DNA of 64,000 nucleotides, taken from the NCBI RefSeq assembly GCF_900104145.1, contig NZ_FNLB01000006.1, positions 3,112,501-3,176,500 of the forward strand, read 5' to 3'. Positions 1 through 8,163 of this stretch are shown here, piece by piece. The notes under the pieces were generated by a model, which had not been told where the DNA came from, ran no database searches, and was given only the letters and a program-made list of their open reading frames with translations. This DNA comes from Pseudovibrio sp. Tun.PSC04-5.I4. GTDB lineage: Bacteria > Pseudomonadota > Alphaproteobacteria > Rhizobiales > Stappiaceae. The translations under genes and the position numbers were made by a program. Numbering within the stretch: the stretch's first letter is position 1; each line of letters opens with the position of its first letter.

Positions 1-46
1 GACGACGAGTTAAATTTAGTTTGAGTTGGATGGGCTTGAGAGTTTG

Positions 47-81
47 GCTCTGGGTCCCGCATCAAGTGCGGGATGACGGTT
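47..81 (+). repeat. dispersed palindromic repeat, copy 1
   Basis: The stretch reads GGCTCTGGGTCCCGCATC, two bases, then GTGCGGGATGACGG. CCCGCA and TGCGGG can pair. A near copy lies at 560-603 and two more diverged copies lie at 35916-36028. It resembles the short palindromic intergenic repeats that are common in alphaproteobacterial genomes. It flanks the GIY-YIG gene on the left. Confidence 0.75.
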
Positions 82-200
82 GATCGTGAATTTCCGGAGT
101 CAGTGAAGCCGTGCTCCTGTCCCCGTGAAATTTTGCCCTTCATATCGCTCTAGTAATTTTGTGTTGTTGTGGCCGTTCGTGGTTCGCAGCACAGTGGGGT

Positions 201-485
201 ATGGCGTTTTATGTCTACATTCTTGCGAGTAAGAGGAATGGGACGCTCTATACGGGCGTGACCAATAATTTGGCACGCCGTGTTTATGAGCATCGGGAGA
301 AGGTGACGGTTTCCTTTACGGCTCGCTATGGCGTTTCCATGCTTGTTTATTACGAGGAGTATGAGCGGGTTGTTGAGGCGATTGCGCGTGAGAAGGTGGT
401 TAAGCGCTGGAGGCGGGCGTGGAAACTGGATTTGATTGAAGGGCTTAATCCGACTTGGCGGGATTTGTATTTGGAGCTGGCTTGA
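201..485 (+). CDS. GIY-YIG domain nuclease-like small protein
   Basis: This 94-residue protein belongs to the short single-domain GIY-YIG family, whose members are putative DNA endonucleases of unknown substrate. The GIY-like strand is YVYIL at residues 4-8 and the YIG-like strand is YTGVT at 17-21. RR at 26-27, Tyr29 and His31 follow in the expected places, and Glu64-Lys65 in the AIAREK stretch fits the metal-binding glutamate. An upstream ATG at 159 would add 14 residues of unrelated, cysteine-rich sequence, so the ATG at 201, where family members start, is preferred. The gene stands alone between two palindromic repeats. The family is clear, the cellular role is not. Confidence 0.88.
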   Translation: MAFYVYILASKRNGTLYTGVTNNLARRVYEHREKVTVSFTARYGVSMLVYYEEYERVVEAIAREKVVKRWRRAWKLDLIEGLNPTWRDLYLELA

Positions 486-559
486 GGGCTTGGCGCTGGG
501 TTCGGGATTTCGCGTTGCTTATCCATGTGGGGTGGTGGAGTGGAGATGCTGGTGTGTGT

Positions 560-603
560 GGCTCTGGGTCCCGCATCGCGCTTCGCTTGTGCGGGATGAC
601 GGC
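560..603 (+). repeat. dispersed palindromic repeat, copy 2
   Basis: This copy repeats GGCTCTGGGTCCCGCATC and ends in GTGCGGGATGACGGC, with a slightly longer loop than copy 1. It is in the same orientation as copy 1, and the two bracket the GIY-YIG gene. Confidence 0.75.
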
Positions 604-712
604 GGGGGGAGTTTGTGCGGGTGAAGTGAGGGGGGAGTTTGTGTGGGATGTCGGCGGGGGAGTTTGTGCGTGATGGCGGCAGGGGAGTTTGTGTGGGATG
701 GCGGTGAGGGAG
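604..712 (+). repeat. degenerate tandem repeat, about 24-27 bp units
   Basis: Four AGTTTGTG blocks start at 610, 637, 661 and 687. Each is preceded by a run of G and three are followed by a variant of GGGATGNCGGC. The units are imperfect and strongly purine-biased on this strand. The last part of the repeat appears to grow out of the GCGGGATGACGG end of the palindromic repeat at 560-603. No gene is supported here. Confidence 0.7.
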
Positions 713-746
713 CGTTAGGTGATCGATGGGTGAAGATAAGCTAAGA

Positions 747-776
747 AACAACGGGCCCCGTGAAGGGCCCGTTGTT
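747..776 (-). terminator. terminator of acnA
   Basis: A 12-bp perfect stem, AACAACGGGCCC with its complement around a CTTCAC-type loop, lies about 25 bp past the acnA stop. Its T-rich tail is short on this strand, so read-through is possible. Confidence 0.75.
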
Positions 777-800
777 GTTTCGTGTAGCTGTTTGAGAAGC

Positions 801-3479
801 TTAGCTGTTTACGAGGTTGCGGAGCACGTAGTGTAGGATGCCGCCGGCTTTGATGTATTCCAGCTCGTCTTCTGTATCGATGCGGCAGAGCACTTCGATG
901 GCTTTCTTGGTGCCGTTGGCGAATTCAACCTGAATGTCGACAGTCTGGCGTGGCTTAAGGTCTGCAACGCCTGTGATTGTCACTTTTTCAGTGCCGTCGA
1001 TGCCGTGGGACTGCCAGCTTTCGCCTTCTTTGAAGGTGAATGGAAGAACGCCCATGCCAACAAGGTTGGAGCGGTGAATACGCTCAAAGGACTGTGCGAT
1101 TACAGCGCGAACGCCGAGAAGCTTCGTGCCTTTTGCTGCCCAATCACGAGAAGAGCCGGTGCCGTATTCTTTACCAGCAAATACAACAAGCGGAGTGTCT
1201 GCTTCTTTGTATTCCATACAAGCATCGTAGATCCATGCCTGTTTGCCGTCCTTCATGGTAACGCCGCCTTCAACACCAGAAACCATCTGGTTCTTAATGC
1301 GGATGTTAGCGAAGGTGCCGCGCATCATAACTTCGTGGTTGCCACGACGGGAGCCGTAGGAGTTGAAGTCTTTCGGCTCAACACCATTTGCTGCCAGATA
1401 CTCGCCTGCTGGGCTTGCTGCTTTAATCGCGCCCGCTGGGGAGATGTGGTCAGTTGTGATGCTGTCGAGGAACAGACCCATGACTGCTGCACCATGAACA
1501 TCGGTGAGCGGCTTAGGCTCCATGGTCATGCCTTCGAAGTAAGGCGGGTTTTGCACGTAGGTAGAAGCGTCTGGCCAGCCGTAGGTCATGCCGCCTTCAA
1601 CCTTGATGCCCTGCCAGTGCTCGTCGCCTTTGAACACATCGCCGTAACGCTCTTCAAACATCTCTTGCGTGATGGACGTGCGGATCAGGTCTGTGATCTC
1701 TTCGGTGGTTGGCCAGATGTCTTTCAGGTAAACTGGGTTACCATCCTGATCGTCGCCAAGAGAGTCAGTCGCAACGTTGATATTCAGGGACCCTGCGATT
1801 GCGTAGGCAACAACCAATGGCGGAGATGCCAGGTAGTTTGCACGAACGTCCGGGTTCACACGGCCTTCGAAGTTACGGTTACCAGACAGAACGGAACACG
1901 CGACGAGGTCGTTGTCGTTGATGGACTTAGTGATCTCAGGAGCAAGCGGGCCGGAGTTGCCGATACATGTTGTACAGCCGTAACCGGTGAGGTTGAAGCC
2001 GAGTGCATCAAGGTCTTTCTGGACCTCAGCTTTTTCAAGGTAATCAGTTACAACCTGAGAGCCGGGAGCCAGTGAGGTTTTCACCCAAGGCTTTACTTTG
2101 AGGCCTTTTGCGAGTGCCTTACGTGCCACAAGACCAGCACCGATCAACACAGATGGGTTGGAGGTGTTGGTGCAAGAGGTGATCGCAGCAATCACAACAT
2201 CGCCATTGCCGAGGTCGTGGTCACGGCCTTCAACAGCAAAGCGGGTTGCTTCTTCGCCAGCTTTTTTGAACTCATCCGCCATGGTTTTAACAAAGCCGGT
2301 GGCTGCGTCGGACAGGGAGATACGGTCCTGAGGGCGCTTTGGTCCGGCGATGGATGGAACAACGGTGGAGATGTCCAGCTCAAGAGTGGCAGTGAAGGCT
2401 GGCTCAGCAGAGGAGCTATCGCGGAACATGCCCTGAGCCTTGGAGTAGGCTTCAACCAGCGCAATACGCTCAGCATCACGGCCAGTGGCCTTGAGGTACT
2501 TGAGGGTGTCGCCATCAACCGGGAAGAAGCCACAAGTTGCGCCGTATTCTGGCGCCATGTTAGCGATGGTTGCTTCATCTTCCAGAGACAGATTGTCGAG
2601 GCCCGGGCCGAAGAATTCTACGAACTTGCCAACAACGCCCTGTTTGCGGAGCATTTCAACAACGGTCAGAACCAAATCGGTTGCGGTGATGCCGTTTGCC
2701 AGTTGGCCGTTGAGCTTGAAGCCAACAACTTCCGGGATCAGCATGGAGATTGGCTGGCCGAGCATTGCAGCTTCAGCTTCAATTCCGCCAACACCCCAAC
2801 CGAGAACTGCAAGGCCGTTCACCATGGTTGTGTGGGAGTCGGTGCCTACAAGCGTATCCGGGTAGGCTACGGTTTCGCCGTTTTCTTCCTTGGTCCAGAC
2901 AGTCTGTGCAAGGTACTCAAGGTTGACCTGGTGACAGATGCCAGTTCCTGGAGGAACAGCGCGGAAGTTATCAAACGCAGACTGACCCCAGCGCAGGAAT
3001 TCGTAACGCTCACCGTTGCGCTCATATTCACGCTCAACGTTGAGTGCGAAAGCAGAGGTGGTGCCGAAGTAGTCAACCATGACTGAGTGATCGATAACGA
3101 GATCAACAGGAACCAGCGGGTTTACTTTTTGCGGGTCGCCGCCGAGGTTCACCGCAGCATCGCGCATAGCAGCGAGATCAACAACAGCTGGAACGCCGGT
3201 GAAGTCCTGCATCAGCACGCGTGCCGGGCGGTAAGCGATTTCATGGGTGGACTTGCGTGTGCCGAGCCATTCAGCGATTGCCAGAATGTCTTCTTTGGTG
3301 ACCGTGCGACCATCTTCAAAGCGCAGCAGGTTTTCCAGAACAACTTTCAGGGAATTCGGCAGTTTGGAAACGCCGGTGAGGCCGTTCTTCTCTGCTTCTG
3401 GAATGGAAAAGTAAGTGTAGGTCTTATCGCCGACTTGCAGCGTTTGCTTGGCCTTAAAACTGTCTAGAGACTGTGACAT
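801..3479 (-). CDS. acnA: aconitate hydratase A
   Basis: This 892-residue enzyme isomerises citrate to isocitrate through cis-aconitate in the TCA cycle, using a [4Fe-4S] cluster. The cluster cysteines are visible in SCTNTSNP near residue 434 and GCTTCIGNSGP near 501, and the C-terminal swivel domain carries EYGTGSSRDWAAKG. The length and motif order match the AcnA/IRP-type subfamily. An in-frame ATG at 3554 would add 25 residues, but the ATG at 3479 has an AGGAGA ribosome site about 7 bp upstream and gives the usual MSQSLDSF start. The gene is divergent from the ccm cluster, an arrangement often seen in Hyphomicrobiales. Confidence 0.97.
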   Translation of the reverse strand: MSQSLDSFKAKQTLQVGDKTYTYFSIPEAEKNGLTGVSKLPNSLKVVLENLLRFEDGRTVTKEDILAIAEWLGTRKSTHEIAYRPARVLMQDFTGVPAVVDLAAMRDAAVNLGGDPQKVNPLVPVDLVIDHSVMVDYFGTTSAFALNVEREYERNGERYEFLRWGQSAFDNFRAVPPGTGICHQVNLEYLAQTVWTKEENGETVAYPDTLVGTDSHTTMVNGLAVLGWGVGGIEAEAAMLGQPISMLIPEVVGFKLNGQLANGITATDLVLTVVEMLRKQGVVGKFVEFFGPGLDNLSLEDEATIANMAPEYGATCGFFPVDGDTLKYLKATGRDAERIALVEAYSKAQGMFRDSSSAEPAFTATLELDISTVVPSIAGPKRPQDRISLSDAATGFVKTMADEFKKAGEEATRFAVEGRDHDLGNGDVVIAAITSCTNTSNPSVLIGAGLVARKALAKGLKVKPWVKTSLAPGSQVVTDYLEKAEVQKDLDALGFNLTGYGCTTCIGNSGPLAPEITKSINDNDLVACSVLSGNRNFEGRVNPDVRANYLASPPLVVAYAIAGSLNINVATDSLGDDQDGNPVYLKDIWPTTEEITDLIRTSITQEMFEERYGDVFKGDEHWQGIKVEGGMTYGWPDASTYVQNPPYFEGMTMEPKPLTDVHGAAVMGLFLDSITTDHISPAGAIKAASPAGEYLAANGVEPKDFNSYGSRRGNHEVMMRGTFANIRIKNQMVSGVEGGVTMKDGKQAWIYDACMEYKEADTPLVVFAGKEYGTGSSRDWAAKGTKLLGVRAVIAQSFERIHRSNLVGMGVLPFTFKEGESWQSHGIDGTEKVTITGVADLKPRQTVDIQVEFANGTKKAIEVLCRIDTEDELEYIKAGGILHYVLRNLVNS

Positions 3480-4001
3480 TCGGCGATCTCCTAATTGCGC
3501 GTTTACAGCTGGTAAAACGCGAAGCTTTGATCTCTGGATTTGCCTTAGTGGCATAAGGCAATTGACGAACCCTTGATGAGTTCAGATCTGGCCAATTTCC
3601 ACTAAAAAGCGCTTTGCGTGCTCTGTTGATGTTCATCAGCTCTTAGTTGTTGTCCCTAATAGCGTTATTCCGCGGATCGATCCAGATGCAGTCCCTTGGG
3701 TAAGCCCAAAAAATGAGGTTCTGATCTGAAAGAAACTTAAAAATACGCGAAAAATAGAGAGCAAATTGGCTTCTTATGAGTTTACATATACAAGTGTATA
3801 CAATATGTCCATCACCTTTTGGATATTGGCCTATGATTTTTGCCAAGGTTTGTAGCAGGTGATTCAGGCGTGGGTGAGCTTAGAATTGTCGTTGGGCTAT
3901 TCTTTCGAGTGTGTTCTAGATCAAAGCTAAACTGCTTTTTGGTTTGTAGTAATACACATTCGCAGGCTATAGCTTTGCGTAAAGGTGAGTTAGAGGCGCA
4001 T
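3480..4001. other. divergent intergenic region between acnA and ccmA
   Basis: This 520-bp AT-rich gap must hold the promoters of both genes. Short ORFs in it show no recognisable protein. The main structure I see is the cluster of overlapping inverted repeats at 3784-3808. Much of 3840-4001 can be read in frame with ccmA but does not resemble a CcmA N-terminus. Confidence 0.6.
3784..3808. promoter_or_regulatory. operator-like overlapping palindromes
   Basis: ACATAT at 3784-3789 and ATATGT at 3803-3808 form an outer inverted repeat. Inside lie TATACA-AG-TGTATA (3787-3800) and the perfect 8-mer TGTATACA (3795-3802). The symmetry and the AT content suggest a dimeric regulator site, with TGTATACA loosely like GntR-type operators. 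The regulator is not identified. Confidence 0.4.
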
Positions 4002-4712
4002 GTGTCTAAACAATTGAAGTTAATCTGCCAAAATTTGGCTTGTGATCGTGGTGGACGCAGAGTTCTGAGCCACGTGGATTTTGAAGTCAGCTCCAGCGAA
4101 GCTTTGATTGTGCAAGGACCGAACGGGGTAGGGAAGTCCTCTCTGCTGCGTGTTGTGGCCGGACTTGTCGCCAAAGCCCATGGAACGATCGAGCTGGATG
4201 GCGGTACGGCTGAGCGTTCTGTTGCAGAACATTCGCACTATTTCGGCCATCTTGATGCGTTGAAGCCGGTTCAAACCGTTCTTGAGAATCTCAGCTTCTG
4301 GCGCAGCTTTTTCGAGCCAGCCGATTTTAGTGAGAATAAAGCGCGCGAAAGCATGAGTGAGATGGAAGCGCTTGAGACCCTCGGTATCGCGCATACCTCC
4401 AGCTTGCCTGCTGGCTATCTTTCTGCGGGGCAGCGTCGTCGCCTTTCTTTGGCGCGCCTGCTTGTGGTGCCTCGTCCTATCTGGCTGCTGGATGAGCCAA
4501 CGTCCGCGCTGGATAAAGCCTCAGAAGAAGTTCTACTCGGGTTGATTGCGGATCACATTCACGCAGGTGGTCTTGTTATGGCGGCAACGCATTTACCTTT
4601 GAACCTCCCGAACACCAAGTTTTTGCAGCTTTCTGCAGTGACCACAGAGAGTGAGCATATGTTTGCTGAGGCGGATCCTTACTTTGACCAGGACGAGCAG
4701 GGTGAGGACTGA
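4002..4712 (+). CDS. ccmA: heme exporter ATP-binding protein CcmA
   Basis: CcmA is the ATPase of the CcmABCD complex, which releases holo-CcmE for c-type cytochrome maturation at the inner membrane. Walker A is GPNGVGKS at residues 39-46, the ABC signature LSAGQRRRLSLARL is near 141, and Walker B IWLLDEPTSALD is near 160-170. The frame is open from 3840, but that would add 54 residues with no CcmA character. The GTG at 4002 gives MSKQLKLICQNLAC, which fits the family, with AAAGGTGAG about 12 bp upstream. The protein is 236 residues, slightly longer than typical because of an acidic C-terminal tail. It ends 2 bp before ccmB. Confidence 0.95.
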   Translation: MSKQLKLICQNLACDRGGRRVLSHVDFEVSSSEALIVQGPNGVGKSSLLRVVAGLVAKAHGTIELDGGTAERSVAEHSHYFGHLDALKPVQTVLENLSFWRSFFEPADFSENKARESMSEMEALETLGIAHTSSLPAGYLSAGQRRRLSLARLLVVPRPIWLLDEPTSALDKASEEVLLGLIADHIHAGGLVMAATHLPLNLPNTKFLQLSAVTTESEHMFAEADPYFDQDEQGED

Positions 4713-4714
4713 TC

Positions 4715-5383
4715 ATGGGTTGGATGAAAAGCTTATTTATCCGCGAGTATCAGTTAGCTAACCGCGTTGGTGGTGGTGCTCTGATTGGTGTTCTGTTCTT
4801 CCTCGCGGTGGTGACGATTTTCCCATTCGGCGTTGGCCCGGATATGGTTTTACTGGCGCGAATTGGGGCTGCGATCCTTTGGATCGGTGCATTGTTGGCG
4901 ACCCTGTTGGGGCTGGATCGTTTGTTTCAGGCTGATCGTGAAGACGGCACTCTGGAACTGTTGATTATGTCGGGCCGGTCTTTGGAACTTGTGGTTCTTA
5001 TCAAGTGTGTTGCACACTGGACCGCAACGGGTCTTCCGCTCGTGCTTGCAACGCCTGTTTTGTCGCTCTTTGTTGGGCTCGATTTTCAGGCGATTGTTTC
5101 GGTTACGCTAACGTTGTTGGTCGGCGCTCCTGCACTGACGCTGCTTGGTGCGGTCGGGGCGGGTGTTACCGTCTCTATGCGGCGGGGCGGAGTGTTGCTT
5201 TCCATTCTGGTTATTCCGCTGGCAATTCCGATCCTCATTTTCGGTGTGAGTGCGGCGACGGCAGCATCTATGGATACTAATAACTTTCTGGTTCCGTTCC
5301 TGTTCTTGTGTGCCTTAACGTTGTTTGGATTGGTTGTCGGGCCGCTTGCAGCAGCAGCAGCGCTACGTATTTCCGGTGATTAA
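4715..5383 (+). CDS. ccmB: heme exporter permease CcmB
   Basis: This 222-residue polytopic protein has about six hydrophobic helices and is the permease partner of CcmA. The N-terminus LFIREYQLANRVGG and the EDGTLELLIMSG stretch near residue 75 are typical of CcmB. It starts 2 bp after the ccmA stop, with GGTGAGGACTGATC upstream, so the two are probably translationally coupled. A 178-bp gap with no obvious terminator separates it from ccmC. Confidence 0.95.
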   Translation: MGWMKSLFIREYQLANRVGGGALIGVLFFLAVVTIFPFGVGPDMVLLARIGAAILWIGALLATLLGLDRLFQADREDGTLELLIMSGRSLELVVLIKCVAHWTATGLPLVLATPVLSLFVGLDFQAIVSVTLTLLVGAPALTLLGAVGAGVTVSMRRGGVLLSILVIPLAIPILIFGVSAATAASMDTNNFLVPFLFLCALTLFGLVVGPLAAAAALRISGD

Positions 5384-5561
5384 CTTAAAGGGATCTGAGT
5401 TGGTAGAAAAAATCTACTCAGCTAAATCTTTGTAAATTAGCGAAAAAACCGTGCAATCTCGCGGATGTGATGTCGCGAATTGCGTATAATCAAAGACTGT
5501 GATGGGTCCGTGACACTATGTACACATTGATGCCCCGTCATTCTCAGTTTAGAACGGCTCT

Positions 5562-6341
5562 ATGACCTTATACGATCTTGCAAACCCAACCCGGTTCCTG
5601 AAGCTTGTGAAAGCTGTGCTTCCATGGCTTATCGTAGCGACGGTCACTGCTCTGGCAGTTGGCTTGTACTTCGCGTTTTTCGTGGCTCCTGAGGATTATC
5701 AGCAAGGCCAGACTGTTCGAATTATGTTCGTGCATGTGCCTGCTGCCCAGCTTGCTATGATGTGTTATGCGATGATGGCGCTTTCCTCCGTTGGTTCATT
5801 GGTCTGGAAACATCCGCTAGCTGATGTCTCAGCGAAAGCCTCTGCTCCGATTGGTGCTGCTTTTACCTTCCTTGCTTTGTTCTCCGGCGCTGTCTGGGGC
5901 AAGCCAATGTGGGGCACATTCTGGGTTTGGGATGCGCGCCTGACTTCCTTCCTTGTGCTGCTGATTATGTACCTTGGTATTATCGCGCTGTGGAAGGCGA
6001 TTGAGGATCCGATCAAAGCTGCGAAGGTCAACGCTATCATCACGCTGGTTGGCGTGATCAACGTGGTCATCATCAAGTTCTCTGTTGAGTGGTGGAACAC
6101 GCTGCACCAGCCGTCGAGCCTTATTCGTGCTAATGGTCCTGCAATTCACTCCTCCATTCTTATACCGCTCGGATTGATGGCTCTGGCCTTCATCCTCCTG
6201 TTTTTGACACTGCATTTGATGAGCATGCGTAACGAGATTATGCGCCGTCGTATCAGAGCAATGCGGATGCGTGCAGCATCTGTTGCGCCAGCAGTTTCCA
6301 GCAGTTCTATTTCTGGTACTGCACCAGCGGGTGGGAGGTAA
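5562..6341 (+). CDS. ccmC: heme lyase/transporter CcmC
   Basis: CcmC binds heme at the periplasmic side of the membrane and loads it on CcmE. The 259-residue protein has six predicted helices and the tryptophan-rich WWD-type motif WGKPMWGTFWVWDARLTS around residues 113-130. The two axial histidine positions appear as HVPAAQ near 57 and TLHQPSS near 182. It is followed 6 bp later by ccmD. The C-terminus is extended by a serine/alanine-rich tail. Confidence 0.96.
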   Translation: MTLYDLANPTRFLKLVKAVLPWLIVATVTALAVGLYFAFFVAPEDYQQGQTVRIMFVHVPAAQLAMMCYAMMALSSVGSLVWKHPLADVSAKASAPIGAAFTFLALFSGAVWGKPMWGTFWVWDARLTSFLVLLIMYLGIIALWKAIEDPIKAAKVNAIITLVGVINVVIIKFSVEWWNTLHQPSSLIRANGPAIHSSILIPLGLMALAFILLFLTLHLMSMRNEIMRRRIRAMRMRAASVAPAVSSSSISGTAPAGGR

Positions 6342-6347
6342 GTCGCT

Positions 6348-6578
6348 ATGGAATTTATGGATTTCGGTCGTCACGCGGGTTACGTCTTTGCTGCCTACGG
6401 TATGGCTGCGGTGGTTATTGCTGCACTTATCGTCTGGGTACGTACAGATAAAACCCGGCTTGAAGGCGAGATGCATGCCTTGGAAGCAAGTGGCATTCGT
6501 CGTCGTTCAGCAAGGCGCGCAGCACCTGCTGTTAGCCAAGTGGTCTCCGCCGAAAACAAAGATGATAGTGGGAAATAA
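6348..6578 (+). CDS. ccmD: heme exporter small subunit CcmD
   Basis: This 76-residue single-span protein has the CcmD layout: a short N-terminus (GRHAGYVFAAYG), one membrane helix at about residues 17-32, then a charged cytoplasmic part. CcmD stabilises CcmABC and helps release holo-CcmE. It lies between ccmC and ccmG with 5-6 bp gaps, which supports a single transcript. The C-terminal tail after residue 50 is longer and more basic than in most CcmD proteins. Confidence 0.88.
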   Translation: MEFMDFGRHAGYVFAAYGMAAVVIAALIVWVRTDKTRLEGEMHALEASGIRRRSARRAAPAVSQVVSAENKDDSGK

Positions 6579-6583
6579 GCATA

Positions 6584-7174
6584 ATGGAATCCGGAATGGA
6601 TGAAGAAAAGAAGTCAGGCGTTTCTCCGCTATTCCTTCTTCCGCTGATTATTGTTGTCGTGCTTGCCATTTTGTTTGCAGCAATGATGTTTTCAGATCGT
6701 GACCCAAAGCAGTTGCCTTCAGCTTTGATTGATAAGCCCGCTCCCGAGTTTAATCTTGGTCCGGTTGTTGGGCTTATGGAAAACGGAAAGCAAGTTCCGG
6801 GATTCCAGCGTAGCGATCTGGTGGGTAAGGTTAGTGTTGTAAACGTGTTTGCCTCTTGGTGTGCGCCATGTCGCGTTGAGCACAAGTATCTGATGGATCT
6901 TGCCAAGGATGATCGCTTCCAGATTGCAGGCCTGAATTACAAAGACACTAACGAGAAAGCGCGCCGGTTCCTTGGTGAACTGGGTAATCCTTACGATCGC
7001 GTTGGCTTTGATGGTGGACGCGCGGGTATCGAATGGGGCGTTTACGGTGTGCCGGAAACATTCATCATCGATGAAAAAGCGCAAATCCGCTATAAGTTTA
7101 TTGGACCATTGAGTGAAGCAACATACCGCGATGTCTTCCTTCCTGAACTTGAAAAAGTGTTGAATAAAAAGTAA
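6584..7174 (+). CDS. ccmG: periplasmic thiol:disulfide oxidoreductase CcmG/DsbE
   Basis: CcmG reduces apocytochrome c or CcmH so that heme can be attached in the periplasm. The 196-residue protein has an N-terminal signal anchor at about residues 12-34, a thioredoxin fold with WCAPC (Cys93 and Cys96) and the family signature GVYGVPETFIID near 148. An RBS overlaps the end of ccmD. It is the last gene of the cluster. The remaining maturation genes ccmE, ccmF and ccmH are not in this window. Confidence 0.95.
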   Translation: MESGMDEEKKSGVSPLFLLPLIIVVVLAILFAAMMFSDRDPKQLPSALIDKPAPEFNLGPVVGLMENGKQVPGFQRSDLVGKVSVVNVFASWCAPCRVEHKYLMDLAKDDRFQIAGLNYKDTNEKARRFLGELGNPYDRVGFDGGRAGIEWGVYGVPETFIIDEKAQIRYKFIGPLSEATYRDVFLPELEKVLNKK

Positions 7175-7305
7175 GTAAATTCCCATATTAAGGGCTGCGC
7201 GACCGAATTTTCAGGGGCTCACTGGGAAGTGATTCCACAGTTATCTGGTTTTTGTTTAGGTTAAGCCTGCTTCAGCGATGACTTAAATAATTACGAAGGA
7301 CCGAT

Positions 7306-8049
7306 ATGCGGTGGTTTTCCTCAAATAGTCTGACAGGTCTTCTTTTCGCAACGGGGATAGGCTTTGCGTCTACCCTGTCTGCCCAGGCTGGCTACCCGAA
7401 AGCTGTGATTGAACTGTTTACCAGTCAGGGTTGTTCTTCTTGCCCTCCTGCTGACCGTTTTATTGATGAGCTGAGTTCCACTCAGAAGGATGTAATCACG
7501 CTTTCCTATCACGTTGATTACTGGGACTATATTGGTTGGAAAGACACGCTGGGATCACCAGTGTTTACTCAGCGCCAGAGGGACTATGCCAAAAGCCGCG
7601 GTGATGCTCAGATCTACACACCTCAAGTGGTGGTCAATGGTCAGGGGCATATGGTTGGAAGCAACAGGGCTGATGTAACGAGTGCCATCCGCGCGTCTAC
7701 GGGAATGAGTGTTCAGGTAGATGCAAATTTGGATGGGAACGCGTTGGAAGTGCATATTGCTGGCTCAGCAACAACTCCCGGTGAGAAAGCAGATGTGTAC
7801 CTCCTCGGCATCGAGAAAAAAGCCGTAGTTGAAATCCAGCGCGGTGAAAACGCAGGTACAACGCAAACTTACAGGAATGTGGTCCGGAGCATTATGCCGA
7901 TCGGCATGTGGTCTGGGTCCGCTGAGGTGTTTCGTCTTCCGCGGACTGCGCTGAAGATGTTTGACTCCAATAACTGGGCGGTTCTTGTGCAGACCAACTC
8001 TGGTGAGATGCCGGGTAAAATCATTGGCGCTGCTTTCTACGACAAGTAA
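7306..8049 (+). CDS. DUF1223 secreted thioredoxin-like protein
   Basis: This 247-residue protein has a signal peptide ending near SAQA (residue 28), then the DUF1223 core with FTSQGCSSCPPAD, in which Cys43 and Cys46 form a CxxC-like pair. Further family signatures are LSYHVDYWDYIGWKD and YTPQVVVNG. The family is thioredoxin-fold related and exported, but its substrate is not known. GAAGGACC sits just before the ATG. It is about 130 bp after ccmG, probably on its own promoter, though the thiol theme matches. Confidence 0.9.
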   Translation: MRWFSSNSLTGLLFATGIGFASTLSAQAGYPKAVIELFTSQGCSSCPPADRFIDELSSTQKDVITLSYHVDYWDYIGWKDTLGSPVFTQRQRDYAKSRGDAQIYTPQVVVNGQGHMVGSNRADVTSAIRASTGMSVQVDANLDGNALEVHIAGSATTPGEKADVYLLGIEKKAVVEIQRGENAGTTQTYRNVVRSIMPIGMWSGSAEVFRLPRTALKMFDSNNWAVLVQTNSGEMPGKIIGAAFYDK

Positions 8050-8163
8050 AAGCCACCAAAAAATCGCAAATGATTTTCATTCGCAACTAGAATTAGCGAT
8101 TAGGCATAAAAACTTCCTATTCGGGTGCGCTCCCGTGTTTAATATGCCAATGAAACCTGATAA

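Noticed and set aside
1005..2075. Long plus-strand open frame opposite acnA (356 codons)
   Set aside because: It lies antisense to a strongly conserved aconitase with correct motifs, has no recognisable domain, and its length follows from the acnA codon pattern.
2217..3086. Second plus-strand open frame opposite acnA (289 codons)
   Set aside because: Same reason: antisense shadow of aconitase with no family similarity.
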